Assembly: GCA_038040385.1 (NCBI GenBank)
Contig: JBBPII010000010.1
Span: 1-64,000, forward strand
Direction: 5' to 3'
From: Gilichinskyi gelida
GTDB taxonomy: Bacteria; Acidobacteriota; Thermoanaerobaculia; Gp7-AA8
DNA length: 64,000 nt
Part shown: piece by piece, positions 1-7,521 of the stretch
Position numbering within the stretch: the stretch's first letter is position 1
Layout of the letters: each line of letters begins with the position of its first letter
Made by a program: the position numbers and the translations under genes
The notes under the pieces: model-generated
Databases searched by the model: none
Told to the model about the DNA's origin: nothing
The model's input: only the letters and a program-made list of their open reading frames with translations

Positions 1-572
1 CCCGCGCTGTCGCCGCCGACGGCCACGCGCCGCGGGTCGGCGCCGAGCGACGCGGCGTTCGCGCGCGCCCAGCGGTACGCCGCGAGCGCGTCCTTCACCG
101 CCGCCGGGTGCGGATGCTCCGGCGCCAGCCGATACGCGACGCTCAGCACGTGGCAGCCGGCGTAGCGGCAGAGCATGCGGCACGGCTCGTCGTGGGTGTC
201 GAGATCGCCGATGACGAATCCGCCGCCGTGAAAGTAGACCGTCATCGGACCACCGTCCGTCCGATCGGGACGGTAGTGACGGACGCGCAAACCGCCGATC
301 TCGAAATCAAGCACCGAACCGACGCGCGTCGGGCGCGGGTTGAAGATCCTCGTGTCGCGACGGTAGCGTGCGCGGCCCGCTTCCACCGTCGGCTCGACGA
401 GGCCCGCCGGCCTGCGCCCCCGCCCCAGCGCGCGCAGGAGCTGCACCTGCGGATCGAGCTGCTGCCCGTCGACGACGATCGGCGGCTCGCCCGACAGCGC
501 GATCTGCAGGCGGCGCGGCAGCAACGCCGTGAGGCGCGCCGTGGCGTACATGACGCGATGCCGGAGCTTCAT
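1..572 (-). CDS. alpha/beta hydrolase, HSL family (5' part, cut by window edge)
   Basis: Only the first 190 or so residues lie in the window; the gene runs off the left edge. The reading frame from the ATG at 572 shows the hormone-sensitive-lipase family pattern: HGGG at residues 115-118 (oxyanion hole), YRLAPEHP at 147-154, and the nucleophile elbow GDSAG at 187-191, with the catalytic Ser just at the edge. The Asp and His of the triad would lie outside. Family members are cytoplasmic carboxylesterases or lipases acting on short to medium acyl esters. The start overlaps the stop of the upstream enoyl-CoA hydratase by 4 bp (ATGA), so it is the last visible gene of the fatty-acid block and may release acyl groups for it. 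The exact substrate cannot be told. Confidence 0.9.
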   Translation of the reverse strand, partial: MKLRHRVMYATARLTALLPRRLQIALSGEPPIVVDGQQLDPQVQLLRALGRGRRPAGLVEPTVEAGRARYRRDTRIFNPRPTRVGSVLDFEIGGLRVRHYRPDRTDGGPMTVYFHGGGFVIGDLDTHDEPCRMLCRYAGCHVLSVAYRLAPEHPHPAAVKDALAAYRWARANAASLGADPRRVAVGGDSA

Positions 573-1339
573 TGCCCTTGAAAGTCCGGCTTCCGCTTCT
601 CGAGGAAGGCGCGCATCCCCTCCTTCTGATCCGCGGTGGCGAAGAGAAGCTGGAATGCCTTCCGCTCGATGGTCATCCCCGCCTCGAGCGAGGCGTCCTG
701 CCCGGCGAGCACCGCCTCCTTGATCTGCATGATCGCCAGCGGCGGGAGGGCGGCGATGGTCTTGGCCACGCGGAGCGCGGCCTCGAAGACTTCGCTGTCG
801 GGCACCACGTCGCTGACCAGGCCCATGGCCAGCGCGTCGAGCGCGGCCACCGGCTCGCCGGTCAGCAGCATCCGCATCGCGTGGTACTTGCCGACCGCGC
901 GGGTCAGGCGCTGCGTGCCGCCGGCGCCCGGCATGATTCCGACGCGCACCTCCGGCTGGCCGAAGCTCGCCCCTTCGCCGGCGATGATGATGTCGGCGTG
1001 CATGGCCAGCTCGCAGCCGCCGCCGAGGGCGTATCCGTTCACCGCGGCGATGACCGGCTTCGGGCAGGAAGCGATGGGCTGCCACAACTTCTCCGACCGC
1101 CGCAGCAACAGATCGACCGGCGAACGATCGACCATGTCGCGCAGATCGGCGCCGGCGGCGAAGACCTTCTCCCCGCCGGTGATGATGATGCAGCGCGTCG
1201 TCTCGTCCGCGCCGAGGGCAGCGAAGTGATCGGCGAGCTGCTGGCGGACCGCCATGTTCAGCGCGTTGCGGACTTCCGGACGATTCAAGCGGACGACGGC
1301 GATGTCGTCGGCCGGTCGCTCGAGCAGGACTTCACTCAT
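569..1339 (-). CDS. enoyl-CoA hydratase/isomerase (crotonase family)
   Basis: A 256-residue crotonase-fold protein, the normal family length. It shows RNALN near the N-terminus, the AAGADL oxyanion-hole segment, GGGCELAM with the first catalytic Glu, and QPEVRVGIMPGAGG with the second Glu. Both acid residues are present, so hydration of 2-enoyl-CoA to 3-hydroxyacyl-CoA is the expected reaction. It starts at the ATG at 1339, which overlaps the stop of the upstream oxidoreductase by 4 bp, and its own stop overlaps the hydrolase start in the same way. It sits in the beta-oxidation block beside an acyl-CoA dehydrogenase, thiolase and a second hydratase (MaoC); chain-length preference is unknown. 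Confidence 0.93.
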   Translation of the reverse strand: MSEVLLERPADDIAVVRLNRPEVRNALNMAVRQQLADHFAALGADETTRCIIITGGEKVFAAGADLRDMVDRSPVDLLLRRSEKLWQPIASCPKPVIAAVNGYALGGGCELAMHADIIIAGEGASFGQPEVRVGIMPGAGGTQRLTRAVGKYHAMRMLLTGEPVAALDALAMGLVSDVVPDSEVFEAALRVAKTIAALPPLAIMQIKEAVLAGQDASLEAGMTIERKAFQLLFATADQKEGMRAFLEKRKPDFQGQ

Positions 1340-2343
1340 CGCGTCACCTCGGAGACCTGCACGATCCGCTTGCCGATGTTCTCGCCCTTGAAGAGACCGA
1401 TGAAGGCGCGCGGCGCGTTCTCCAGTCCCTGCACGATGTCTTCGCGATAGTGGATCTTCCCCTCGCGAAGCCACTGCGACATGTCGCGGAGAAAGTCGGG
1501 CAGGCGATCGGTGTGGTCGAAGATGATCATCCCCTGCAGCAGCGCGCGCTTGACCAGGATGGGCCCGAGGTTGGGGCCGGCCGACGGCTTGTCGACGTTG
1601 TATTGCGAGATGAGGCCGATGAGCGGGATGCGGGCGTGGACGTTGATGCGCTTCAACACCGTTTCGAGCACCGCGCCGCCGACATTGTCGAAGTAGATGT
1701 CGACGCCGTCCGGACACGCCTCCTTGAGCGCGGCGTTGAGGTCCTGGGTCTTGTAGTTGACGCAGGCGTCGAATCCGAGCTCCCGGACGACGACCGCGCA
1801 CTTCTCGTCGCTTCCGGCGATGCCGACGGCTCGGCAGCCTTTGATCTTGGCGATCTGGCCCACGATCGAGCCGACCGCGCCGGCAGCCGCGGAGACGACG
1901 ACGGTCTCCCCTTCTTTCGGTTTTCCGATGTCGAGCAGGCCGACGTACGCCGTCAGGCCGACCATCCCCAGGACCCCGAGGGACCAGGAGATCGGCGCCG
2001 CGGCCGGGTCAATTTTGCGCAGACCCTTGCCGTCGGAGAGTCCGTACGCCTGCCAGCCGTCGTTGGTGAGGACGATGTCGCCCGGCTCGAATCGCGGATT
2101 GTTCGACGCCATCACCTGGCTGACGGTCTGTCCGACCATCGTGTCGCCGAGCGTGGCGCCTTCGACGTACGACTTCTGCGTGCTCATGCGCCCGCGCATG
2201 TACGGGTCGACCGAGAGGTAGATGGTGCGGCGAAGGACTTCGCCGTCGCCCGGCTCGCGCAGCGGCGTGGTGACGATGTCGAAGTTGTCTTCGGCCGGCA
2301 TCCCCTCGGGGCGGCGGGTGAACAGGACCTGCGTGTTGTTCAT
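1336..2343 (-). CDS. NADP-dependent oxidoreductase, zinc-free MDR family (leukotriene B4 dehydrogenase/CurA type)
   Basis: 335 residues. The N-terminal GroES-like fold contains VDPYMRGRM, typical of the LTB4-dehydrogenase/CurA branch. The Rossmann nucleotide site AAAGAVGSIVGQIAK is followed by NYKTQDL. The structural and catalytic zinc cysteines of alcohol dehydrogenases are absent. Members reduce the 2,3 double bond of enones or enoyl thioesters with NADPH. The start at 2343 is preferred over the ATG at 2346 and over an upstream ATG because GAGGAG sits 5 nt before it, and because the upstream extension would translate a hairpin repeat. In this operon a 2,4-dienoyl or 2-enoyl reductase role for unusual acyl chains is plausible but inferred. 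Confidence 0.88.
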   Translation of the reverse strand: MNNTQVLFTRRPEGMPAEDNFDIVTTPLREPGDGEVLRRTIYLSVDPYMRGRMSTQKSYVEGATLGDTMVGQTVSQVMASNNPRFEPGDIVLTNDGWQAYGLSDGKGLRKIDPAAAPISWSLGVLGMVGLTAYVGLLDIGKPKEGETVVVSAAAGAVGSIVGQIAKIKGCRAVGIAGSDEKCAVVVRELGFDACVNYKTQDLNAALKEACPDGVDIYFDNVGGAVLETVLKRINVHARIPLIGLISQYNVDKPSAGPNLGPILVKRALLQGMIIFDHTDRLPDFLRDMSQWLREGKIHYREDIVQGLENAPRAFIGLFKGENIGKRIVQVSEVTR

Positions 2344-2348
2344 CATTT

Positions 2349-2400
2349 CTCCTCGGAGTGCGGGCGTCTCGCCCGCAACCGCCGGGCGTCCCGCCCGCAC
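2349..2400. repeat. R1-like GC-rich hairpin repeat, intergenic copy
   Basis: This 52-bp stretch between the phosphotransferase stop and the oxidoreductase start has inverted arms, GGAGTGCGGGCG and CGCCCGCACTCC, around an internal GGGCG/CGCCC segment. It is a short variant of the R1 family also seen at 4562, 19971, 37309 and 50331. It breaks the run of 4-bp gene overlaps in the operon, which suggests it was inserted into a tight junction. Confidence 0.75.
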
Positions 2401-2404
2401 TCCA

Positions 2405-3418
2405 TCAAAAAGCCATCGAGGCCGCCTTCCGCGCCAGCATGGTCACCCGCTCGCCGAGCGGGGCGAAGCGCGGGTCGTCGGTCTGCCCGCGCACGAAGCG
2501 GGCGTAAATCTGCTGAAGGACCACCGCGAGCTTGAAGACGGCGAATACCTCGTAAAGCGCGATGCCGTCGAGCGACGCGCCGCTGCGCGCGGCGTAGCGC
2601 TCGAGGATCTCGTCGCGGCCGAACCAGCCGGGGCGGGTGGTCACGGTGGACACCGCGTCGCCCTTTGATTCGCCGGCGATGTGCACCCAGTAGCAGAGGA
2701 GGATGCCGAGGTCGACGAGCGGATCGCCGACGGCGCTCATCTCCCAGTCGAAGACGCCGGCCAGGCGACGCAGGTCGTTCGCGTCGAGCATCACGTTGTC
2801 GAGCTTGTAGTCGCCGTGCACCAGCGTGGGGCGGGGCGGGTCGGGGGGGATGCGCGCCTCCAGCCACGCCGCGAGCTGCTCCATCTCCGGGACGTCGCTG
2901 GTCTTCGAGCCGTGCCACCGCTCGCTCCACCCGCGGATCTGCCGGGCGACGAAGCCGGCCGGCTTGCCGAGCGCTTCGAGACCCTCGACGGCGTGCAGGC
3001 TGGCCAGCGTGTCGACCATCGATTCGCTGATGCCGCGGCGGAGATCGGTGCGGTCGCGCAGCTCCGGCGGCTCCTCGGCACGGATGACCACTCCGTGCCG
3101 CCGCTCCATCGTGTAGAAGACCGCCCCGGCGACGTCGGGATCCTCGCAGAGGACATACGGCTGCGGCGCGAGCGGAAAGACGGGATGGACGGCGGCGAGC
3201 ACGCGGAACTCGCGCGCCATGTCGTGCGCGCGCGGGGGCACCGGGCCGAAGGGTGGGCGGCGGAGGACGAGCTCGCGATCGCCGGAGCGGAGGAGGTACG
3301 TCAGATTCGAGTGTCCGCCTGGAAACTGCTGGACTTCCATGTCCGGCAGTTCCAGATACGCTGCAATCTTCGCCCAGTCGAGCTGCTCGGTGGTGCGAAC
3401 CGGCCGGGTGTCGCTCAT
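2405..3418 (-). CDS. phosphotransferase-family protein (APH/ACAD10 kinase-like fold)
   Basis: 337 residues of the aminoglycoside-phosphotransferase/choline-kinase fold. GGHSNLTYLL near residue 25 is the nucleotide loop; LVHGDYKLDNVML is the Brenner catalytic loop with its Asp and Asn; FDWEMSAVGDP carries the metal-binding Asp. Members of this subgroup occur next to acyl-CoA dehydrogenases and correspond to the N-terminal half of ACAD10/11, where 4-hydroxyacyl-CoA is phosphorylated before dehydrogenase-catalysed rearrangement. The location in an acyl-CoA degradation operon fits that role better than antibiotic resistance. The start at 3418 overlaps the SDR stop by 4 bp. The function assigned is by analogy; the protein could also phosphorylate another small molecule. 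Confidence 0.88.
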   Translation of the reverse strand: MSDTRPVRTTEQLDWAKIAAYLELPDMEVQQFPGGHSNLTYLLRSGDRELVLRRPPFGPVPPRAHDMAREFRVLAAVHPVFPLAPQPYVLCEDPDVAGAVFYTMERRHGVVIRAEEPPELRDRTDLRRGISESMVDTLASLHAVEGLEALGKPAGFVARQIRGWSERWHGSKTSDVPEMEQLAAWLEARIPPDPPRPTLVHGDYKLDNVMLDANDLRRLAGVFDWEMSAVGDPLVDLGILLCYWVHIAGESKGDAVSTVTTRPGWFGRDEILERYAARSGASLDGIALYEVFAVFKLAVVLQQIYARFVRGQTDDPRFAPLGERVTMLARKAASMAF

Positions 3419-4185
3419 TTCATCCGCACCATGCGCGCAACCACGGCGGGGACGAGCCGCTGCAGCAGCACCGCCCACGTCTCCTTGCCGCCGACGAGGA
3501 CCTCGCGCTTCCGTTTCGCCACGCCGTCGACGACGCGGCGCGCGCACTCTTCGGGCGTCGTCGCGTGCTCGTGCGTCGGGTCCATGCTGCCGAACGCGCT
3601 GCCGTCGCCGGTCAGCGCGTTGCGGCTGACGTTGGTCCGGATGTAGCCGGGGCAGACGATGGTGATGCGGATGCCGTCCTTCGCCACCTCCGCGCGCAGC
3701 GAGTCGAAATAGCCGTGCAGCGCGTGCTTGGAGGCGGCGTAGGCCGAACGCAGCGGCGTGCCGACATAGCCGACCACGCTGCTGACCGGTACGATGTGCC
3801 CCGACTTCCGCGCGATCATCGACGGCAGCACGGCCTTGGTCAGGGCGACGGTGCCGAAGAAGTTGAGATCCATGATCGAGCGCTCGACGGCGAGGTCGGT
3901 CTGCATCGCCAGCGACCGCTGACTCACGCCGCCGCTGTGAACGAGGACGTCGACGCGGCCGGCGCGCTCGGCCGCGCGCGCGACGGCGTCGGCGTCCGTC
4001 AAATCCAGCGGCAGGACGACGTGGCGGTCCGGCCGCTCGCACGACGCGCGCACCCGCTCCAGTTCCTCGGCTCTGCGCGCCGAGAGGACGAGTTGCGCGC
4101 CTTCGCGGCTGAAGGCCACCGCCAGCGCCTCGCCGATTCCCGACGACGCACCGGTGACCCAGACAACCTGATCGCGAAATCTCAT
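3415..4185 (-). CDS. short-chain dehydrogenase/reductase (DHRS7-like)
   Basis: 256 residues with the SDR cofactor loop TGASSGIG near residue 11 and the catalytic Tyr/Lys in YAASK, preceded by a Ser in PVSSVVG. The usual NNAG motif is changed to HSGG, a modest variation. The C-terminal stretch after ALTGDG is typical of DHRS7-type enzymes. It probably oxidises or reduces a hydroxy/keto acyl or lipid substrate with NAD(P). The start is ATG at 4185, in a 4-bp overlap with the upstream MaoC stop; the stop overlaps the next gene's start. The C-terminus is rich in hydrophobic and basic residues, which may allow membrane association. Confidence 0.9.
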   Translation of the reverse strand: MRFRDQVVWVTGASSGIGEALAVAFSREGAQLVLSARRAEELERVRASCERPDRHVVLPLDLTDADAVARAAERAGRVDVLVHSGGVSQRSLAMQTDLAVERSIMDLNFFGTVALTKAVLPSMIARKSGHIVPVSSVVGYVGTPLRSAYAASKHALHGYFDSLRAEVAKDGIRITIVCPGYIRTNVSRNALTGDGSAFGSMDPTHEHATTPEECARRVVDGVAKRKREVLVGGKETWAVLLQRLVPAVVARMVRMK

Positions 4186-4673
4186 CGGACGTATAGGACG
4201 ATCCAGTCGGCGACGCAGCACAGTTTCTCGCTCGCGTCGCTCTCGATGGTCACATGCCAGACGGTTTTCGTTCCGTCGGCGCGCTCTTCGGACGACGCAC
4301 GCTCGAAGCGGCCGCGAATGCGTGATCCGACCATCACCGGCGCGATGAAGCGGACGCGATCGAGCCCATAGTTCACCGCCATGCGAACGTCTTCGAGCCG
4401 CGCGGTTTGGCGGAGAAGCTTAGAGAACAGCGACAGCGTGAGAAACCCGTGCGCAATGGTCGCGCCCCTCTCGGGATCAGTGTGAATCCACTGCTGGTCG
4501 CCCGTCACCTCGGCGAATCGGTTGACCAGGTCCTGAGTGATGACCATCCAGTCGCTGACTCGCGGACCGCCGGCGTCCACGCCGGATGGACGGGCGCCGT
4601 CCTCGGCGCCCGGGGTGCGGCGGCGGGACGCCGCCGGGCCAGCCGGCGGGACGCCGGCGCTCCGCGTACTCAT
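4182..4673 (-). CDS. MaoC-like (R)-enoyl-CoA hydratase with repeat-derived N-terminus
   Basis: 163 residues. The hydratase-2 motif FAEVTGDQQWIHTDP holds the catalytic Asp and His, and ATIAHGF follows as usual; the rest is a single hot-dog domain. The reaction is hydration of trans-2-enoyl-CoA to (R)-3-hydroxyacyl-CoA. The ATG at 4673 overlaps the upstream dehydrogenase stop by 4 bp, as do its neighbours. Residues 4-37 are a translation of hairpin repeat R1, rich in Ala, Gly, Pro and Arg, and homology to the family begins only at about residue 39 (VSDWMVITQ). Either the repeat was inserted just behind the start codon and is translated, or translation begins at an internal Met near residue 42. 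The domain assignment is firm, the N-terminus is not. Confidence 0.9.
   Translation of the reverse strand: MSTRSAGVPPAGPAASRRRTPGAEDGARPSGVDAGGPRVSDWMVITQDLVNRFAEVTGDQQWIHTDPERGATIAHGFLTLSLFSKLLRQTARLEDVRMAVNYGLDRVRFIAPVMVGSRIRGRFERASSEERADGTKTVWHVTIESDASEKLCCVADWIVLYVR
4562..4664. repeat. R1 hairpin repeat inside the maoC reading frame
   Basis: About 103 bp of nested inverted repeats (GCCGGCGTC/GACGCCGGC, GGGCGCCG/CGGCGCCC, GCGGCGGG/CCGCCG types) ending in GGCGCTCC, the hallmark of the R1 copies at 19971, 37309 and 50331. It lies wholly inside the maoC frame, right after the start codon, without breaking the frame. Confidence 0.85.
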
Positions 4674-5812
4674 CGCAGTACGTTCCGCGCGATCACCATC
4701 CGGTGCACTTCCGATGGTCCGTCGTAAATGCGGAAGGCGCGCGCCTCGCGGTAGAAGTGCTCCAGCGGCGTATCGGCAGAGACGCCGAGCGCGCCGCAGA
4801 TCTGCACCGCGCGGTCGATGACCCGATTGATGGCCTCGGCCACGAACACTTTGCAGATCGACGACTCGTGGCGGATGTCGTCGCCGCGCTCGTGCTTCCA
4901 CGCGGCGTGCATGACCATCATGCGCGAGGCGTGCAGGTCGATCTCCGAGTCGGCGATCATCCACTGTACCGCTTGGTGCTCGGCCAGTTTCTTTCCGAAT
5001 GACTCCCGCTCGCGCGCGTACGCGATGGCAATCTCCAGCGACCGCTGCGCGGCGCCCATCCAGCGCATGCAGTGCGTCAGGCGCGCCGGCGTCAGGCGCA
5101 CCTGCGCCATCTTGAATCCGTCGCCGACTCTGCCGAGGACCGCGGAGTCGGGGACGCGCACCCCTTCGAAGTCGATCTCGCCGTGGCCCATGCCTTCGTG
5201 GATGCCCAGGACGTGGATCGAGCGAAGCAGCCGGAACCCCGGCGCGTCGGTCGGGACGAGAAACATGGTCACGCCTTTGTGCGCCGGCACGTCCGGATCG
5301 GTCACGGCCATGACGATGGCGAACGCCGCGCCGTCCGCGCCGCTGGCGAACCACTTCCGGCCGGTGATCTCCCAGCCGCCGTCGACGCGCGCGGCGCGCG
5401 TGCGCAGCATGGTTGGATCGGAGCCCGCGCCGGGCGCCGGCTCGGTCATGGCGAAGCAGGAGCGGATCTTCGCTTCCACCAGCGGACGCAGATACTGCTC
5501 CCGCTGCTCGGGCGTGGCGTAGAGCGACAGCAGATGCATGTTGCCTTCGTCGGGCGCCGAGCAATGCATCGCTAGCGGCCCGAGGAGGCTCCGGCCCGCC
5601 TGCTCGAAGACCACGCACATGCCGACGGTCTCCAGCCCCAAGCCGCCCCACTCGCGCGGCAACTGCGGCCCGTAGAGTCCGGCCTGCCGCGCCTTCTCGC
5701 GCAACGCGGCGATGTCGGCGTCGCCGTTCTCGGCGGGAATGACCTCGTCGCGCACGAAGGCGGCGACGCGGTCGCGCAAGTCGATGAGCTCCGGCGGCAG
5801 CTCGAAGTTCAT
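4670..5812 (-). CDS. acyl-CoA dehydrogenase
   Basis: 380 residues, the usual length of a flavin-dependent acyl-CoA dehydrogenase monomer. Visible are CFAMTEPAPGAGSDP (FAD/substrate segment), ITGRKWFASGAD, and the C-terminal YDGPSEVHRMVIAR block. The reaction is alpha-beta desaturation of acyl-CoA with transfer of electrons to ETF, encoded upstream in the same block. The start at 5812 overlaps the thiolase stop by 4 bp. The sequence resembles the ACAD10/11-like group that travels with the phosphotransferase encoded downstream, so the pair may handle 4-hydroxy fatty acids; this is inference from gene order. Confidence 0.93.
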   Translation of the reverse strand: MNFELPPELIDLRDRVAAFVRDEVIPAENGDADIAALREKARQAGLYGPQLPREWGGLGLETVGMCVVFEQAGRSLLGPLAMHCSAPDEGNMHLLSLYATPEQREQYLRPLVEAKIRSCFAMTEPAPGAGSDPTMLRTRAARVDGGWEITGRKWFASGADGAAFAIVMAVTDPDVPAHKGVTMFLVPTDAPGFRLLRSIHVLGIHEGMGHGEIDFEGVRVPDSAVLGRVGDGFKMAQVRLTPARLTHCMRWMGAAQRSLEIAIAYARERESFGKKLAEHQAVQWMIADSEIDLHASRMMVMHAAWKHERGDDIRHESSICKVFVAEAINRVIDRAVQICGALGVSADTPLEHFYREARAFRIYDGPSEVHRMVIARNVLR

Positions 5813-6975
5813 TGCAGGTTCTCGAAGATCGTCGCTGCGCCCTGTCCGCCGCCCACGCACATCGTCACCATGCCGTAGCGCGAGCCGCGGCGCCGCATCT
5901 CGCCGAGGAGCTGCACGGTGAGCTTGGCGCCGCTGGCGCCAAGGGGATGGCCGAGGGCGATGGCGCCGCCGTTCACGTTGACGCGGTCGGGGTCCATTCC
6001 CAGTTCGCGCATGACGGCCAGCGCCTGCGCGGCGAAGGCTTCGTTCAATTCGATGAGGTCGATGTCCTCGAGCTTCAGCCCGGCCAGCTTCAGCGCCTTC
6101 GGAACGGCGACCACCGGTCCCATGCCCATGATCTCCGGCGGGACGCCGCCGACCGCGTACGACACGAAGCGCGCCAGCGGTTTCAGGTTCAGCTCTTCGG
6201 CGCGCTTGCGCGACATGACGATCACCGCACCGGCGCCGTCGGAGGTCTGGCTGGAGTTGCCGGCGGTGACCACCCCCTTGGCGTGGAAGACGGGGCGGAG
6301 TTTCGCCAGCGCCTCGACCGAGGTGTCGGCGCGCGGCCCCTCGTCCTTATCGAAAACGAACTTCTGGCGGTCGTTGGCCTCCACGATCTCCACGTTCAGC
6401 GGCACGATGCCGTCATCGGCGAACTTCCCCGCCTGCTGCGCGGCGATGGCCTTCTGGTGACTCGCATACGAAAACGCGTCCGCCTCTTCGCGCGACACGC
6501 CGTACTTGCGCGCGACGTTTTCCGCCGTCAGGCCCATGCTGAGGTAGACATTCGGGCGATGCTCGATCAGCTCCGGATTGGGGCGGAAGCGGCCGTTGCC
6601 GCGCACCAAGCTCATCGACTCCGTCCCGCCGGCGATGATCTGCTCCGCCATCCCGGCCATGATCCGCTCCGCGGCCATGGCGATGGTTTGCGAGCCGGAC
6701 GAGCAGAAGCGGTTCACGGTCACCGCCGGCACAGCGTCGGGAAGTCCGGCGCGCAGCGCGGCGATCCGCGCCACGTTCGTCCCGGCCTCCGCCTCGGGTG
6801 CGGCGCAGCCGAGGATCACGTCGTCGATCGCTTCCGGCTCGAGGCCCGGCGTCTGCTTCAACAGCGCGCTGATGACTTCGGCCGCCATGTCGTCGGGGCG
6901 CGTGGTCCGCAGCGCACCGCGCGGCGACTTGCCGACCGCGGTTCGCAGGCCGGCGACGATCACAGCTTCATTCAT
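5809..6975 (-). CDS. thiolase (acetyl-CoA acyltransferase)
   Basis: 388 residues. All thiolase signatures are present: NRFCSSGSQTIAMAAERI with the acyl-carrying Cys near residue 90, NEAFAAQALAV, GGAIALGHPLGASGA with the catalytic His, and CVGGGQGA with the second Cys. It catalyses thiolytic cleavage of 3-ketoacyl-CoA to acetyl-CoA and a shortened acyl-CoA, the last step of beta-oxidation. The start at 6975 overlaps the thioesterase stop by 4 bp. It pairs functionally with the HADH/hydratase fusion encoded at 7522-9753, as FadA pairs with FadB or FadN. A biosynthetic acetoacetyl-CoA role is less likely in this context. Confidence 0.95.
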   Translation of the reverse strand: MNEAVIVAGLRTAVGKSPRGALRTTRPDDMAAEVISALLKQTPGLEPEAIDDVILGCAAPEAEAGTNVARIAALRAGLPDAVPAVTVNRFCSSGSQTIAMAAERIMAGMAEQIIAGGTESMSLVRGNGRFRPNPELIEHRPNVYLSMGLTAENVARKYGVSREEADAFSYASHQKAIAAQQAGKFADDGIVPLNVEIVEANDRQKFVFDKDEGPRADTSVEALAKLRPVFHAKGVVTAGNSSQTSDGAGAVIVMSRKRAEELNLKPLARFVSYAVGGVPPEIMGMGPVVAVPKALKLAGLKLEDIDLIELNEAFAAQALAVMRELGMDPDRVNVNGGAIALGHPLGASGAKLTVQLLGEMRRRGSRYGMVTMCVGGGQGAATIFENLQ

Positions 6976-7442
6976 GAGGCCTCCGTGGTGGTATCGCGAA
7001 AGAGGATGAAGGTCGCGGTTCCGTGCGCGTAGATGCTACCTGCGGCGTCGGTGATGCGCCCTTCCGCCGTCGCGGTGCGCGAGCCGGCGTGAACGATGTT
7101 CGCCGTGCAGGTGAGCGTCCCCGCCTGCCGGGTCACCGCGCGCGTGAAGTTGATCTTCATCTCCAGCGTGGTGAACACCTTGCCGGCGGGCTGAGCGGAG
7201 TTGACGGCGCAGCCGAGCGCCGTGTCCAGCAGTGCGGCGGCGAATCCGCCGTGGGCGATGCGCAGTCCGTTCTCGAACTCCGCCGCCGGCTCGCCGGTGA
7301 CCGTCACCCGCCCCGCTTCGACGTTCGTGATCCGGATGTTGAGCAGCCGCGCCATCGGCGCGCCCTCGATCTCTCCGGCCACGATTTTCTGCATGTACTC
7401 CATGCCGCTCATGGTCCGGCGGTTGGTTGTGATCTCGGCCAT
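6972..7442 (-). CDS. PaaI-family hot-dog thioesterase
   Basis: 156 residues with the single hot-dog fold of PaaI/YbdB-type thioesterases: LRIAHGGFAAALLDTALG contains the HGG motif and catalytic Asp, and FTTLEMKINFTRAV follows. It hydrolyses acyl-CoA thioesters and may relieve CoA sequestration when beta-oxidation intermediates build up. It starts at ATG 7442, downstream of an R2 hairpin repeat that separates it from the upstream fusion enzyme, and its stop overlaps the thiolase start by 4 bp. Substrate range is not visible in the sequence. Confidence 0.9.
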   Translation of the reverse strand: MAEITTNRRTMSGMEYMQKIVAGEIEGAPMARLLNIRITNVEAGRVTVTGEPAAEFENGLRIAHGGFAAALLDTALGCAVNSAQPAGKVFTTLEMKINFTRAVTRQAGTLTCTANIVHAGSRTATAEGRITDAAGSIYAHGTATFILFRDTTTEAS

Positions 7443-7446
7443 AGTA

Positions 7447-7517
7447 GTTCGCCGTTGGCAGTTGACCGTTGGCCGTTGTTGATTGCTCGGTCAACTGCCA
7501 ACAGCCAACTGTCAACG
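7447..7517. repeat. R2 hairpin repeat, intergenic
   Basis: A 71-bp element beginning GTTCGCCGTTGGCAG and ending CCAACTGTCAACG, built of degenerate GTTGGCAGTTGACCG-type units facing each other. It can fold into one long imperfect stem. It fills almost all of the 79 bp between the HADH fusion stop and the thioesterase start. Other R2 copies or fragments are at 15979, 26345, 31499 and 34216. Confidence 0.85.
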
Positions 7518-7521
7518 CCTT

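Noticed and set aside
2405..3418. Aminoglycoside resistance gene
   Set aside because: The phosphotransferase fold is shared, but the operon context and ACAD10-like features point to acyl-CoA metabolism.
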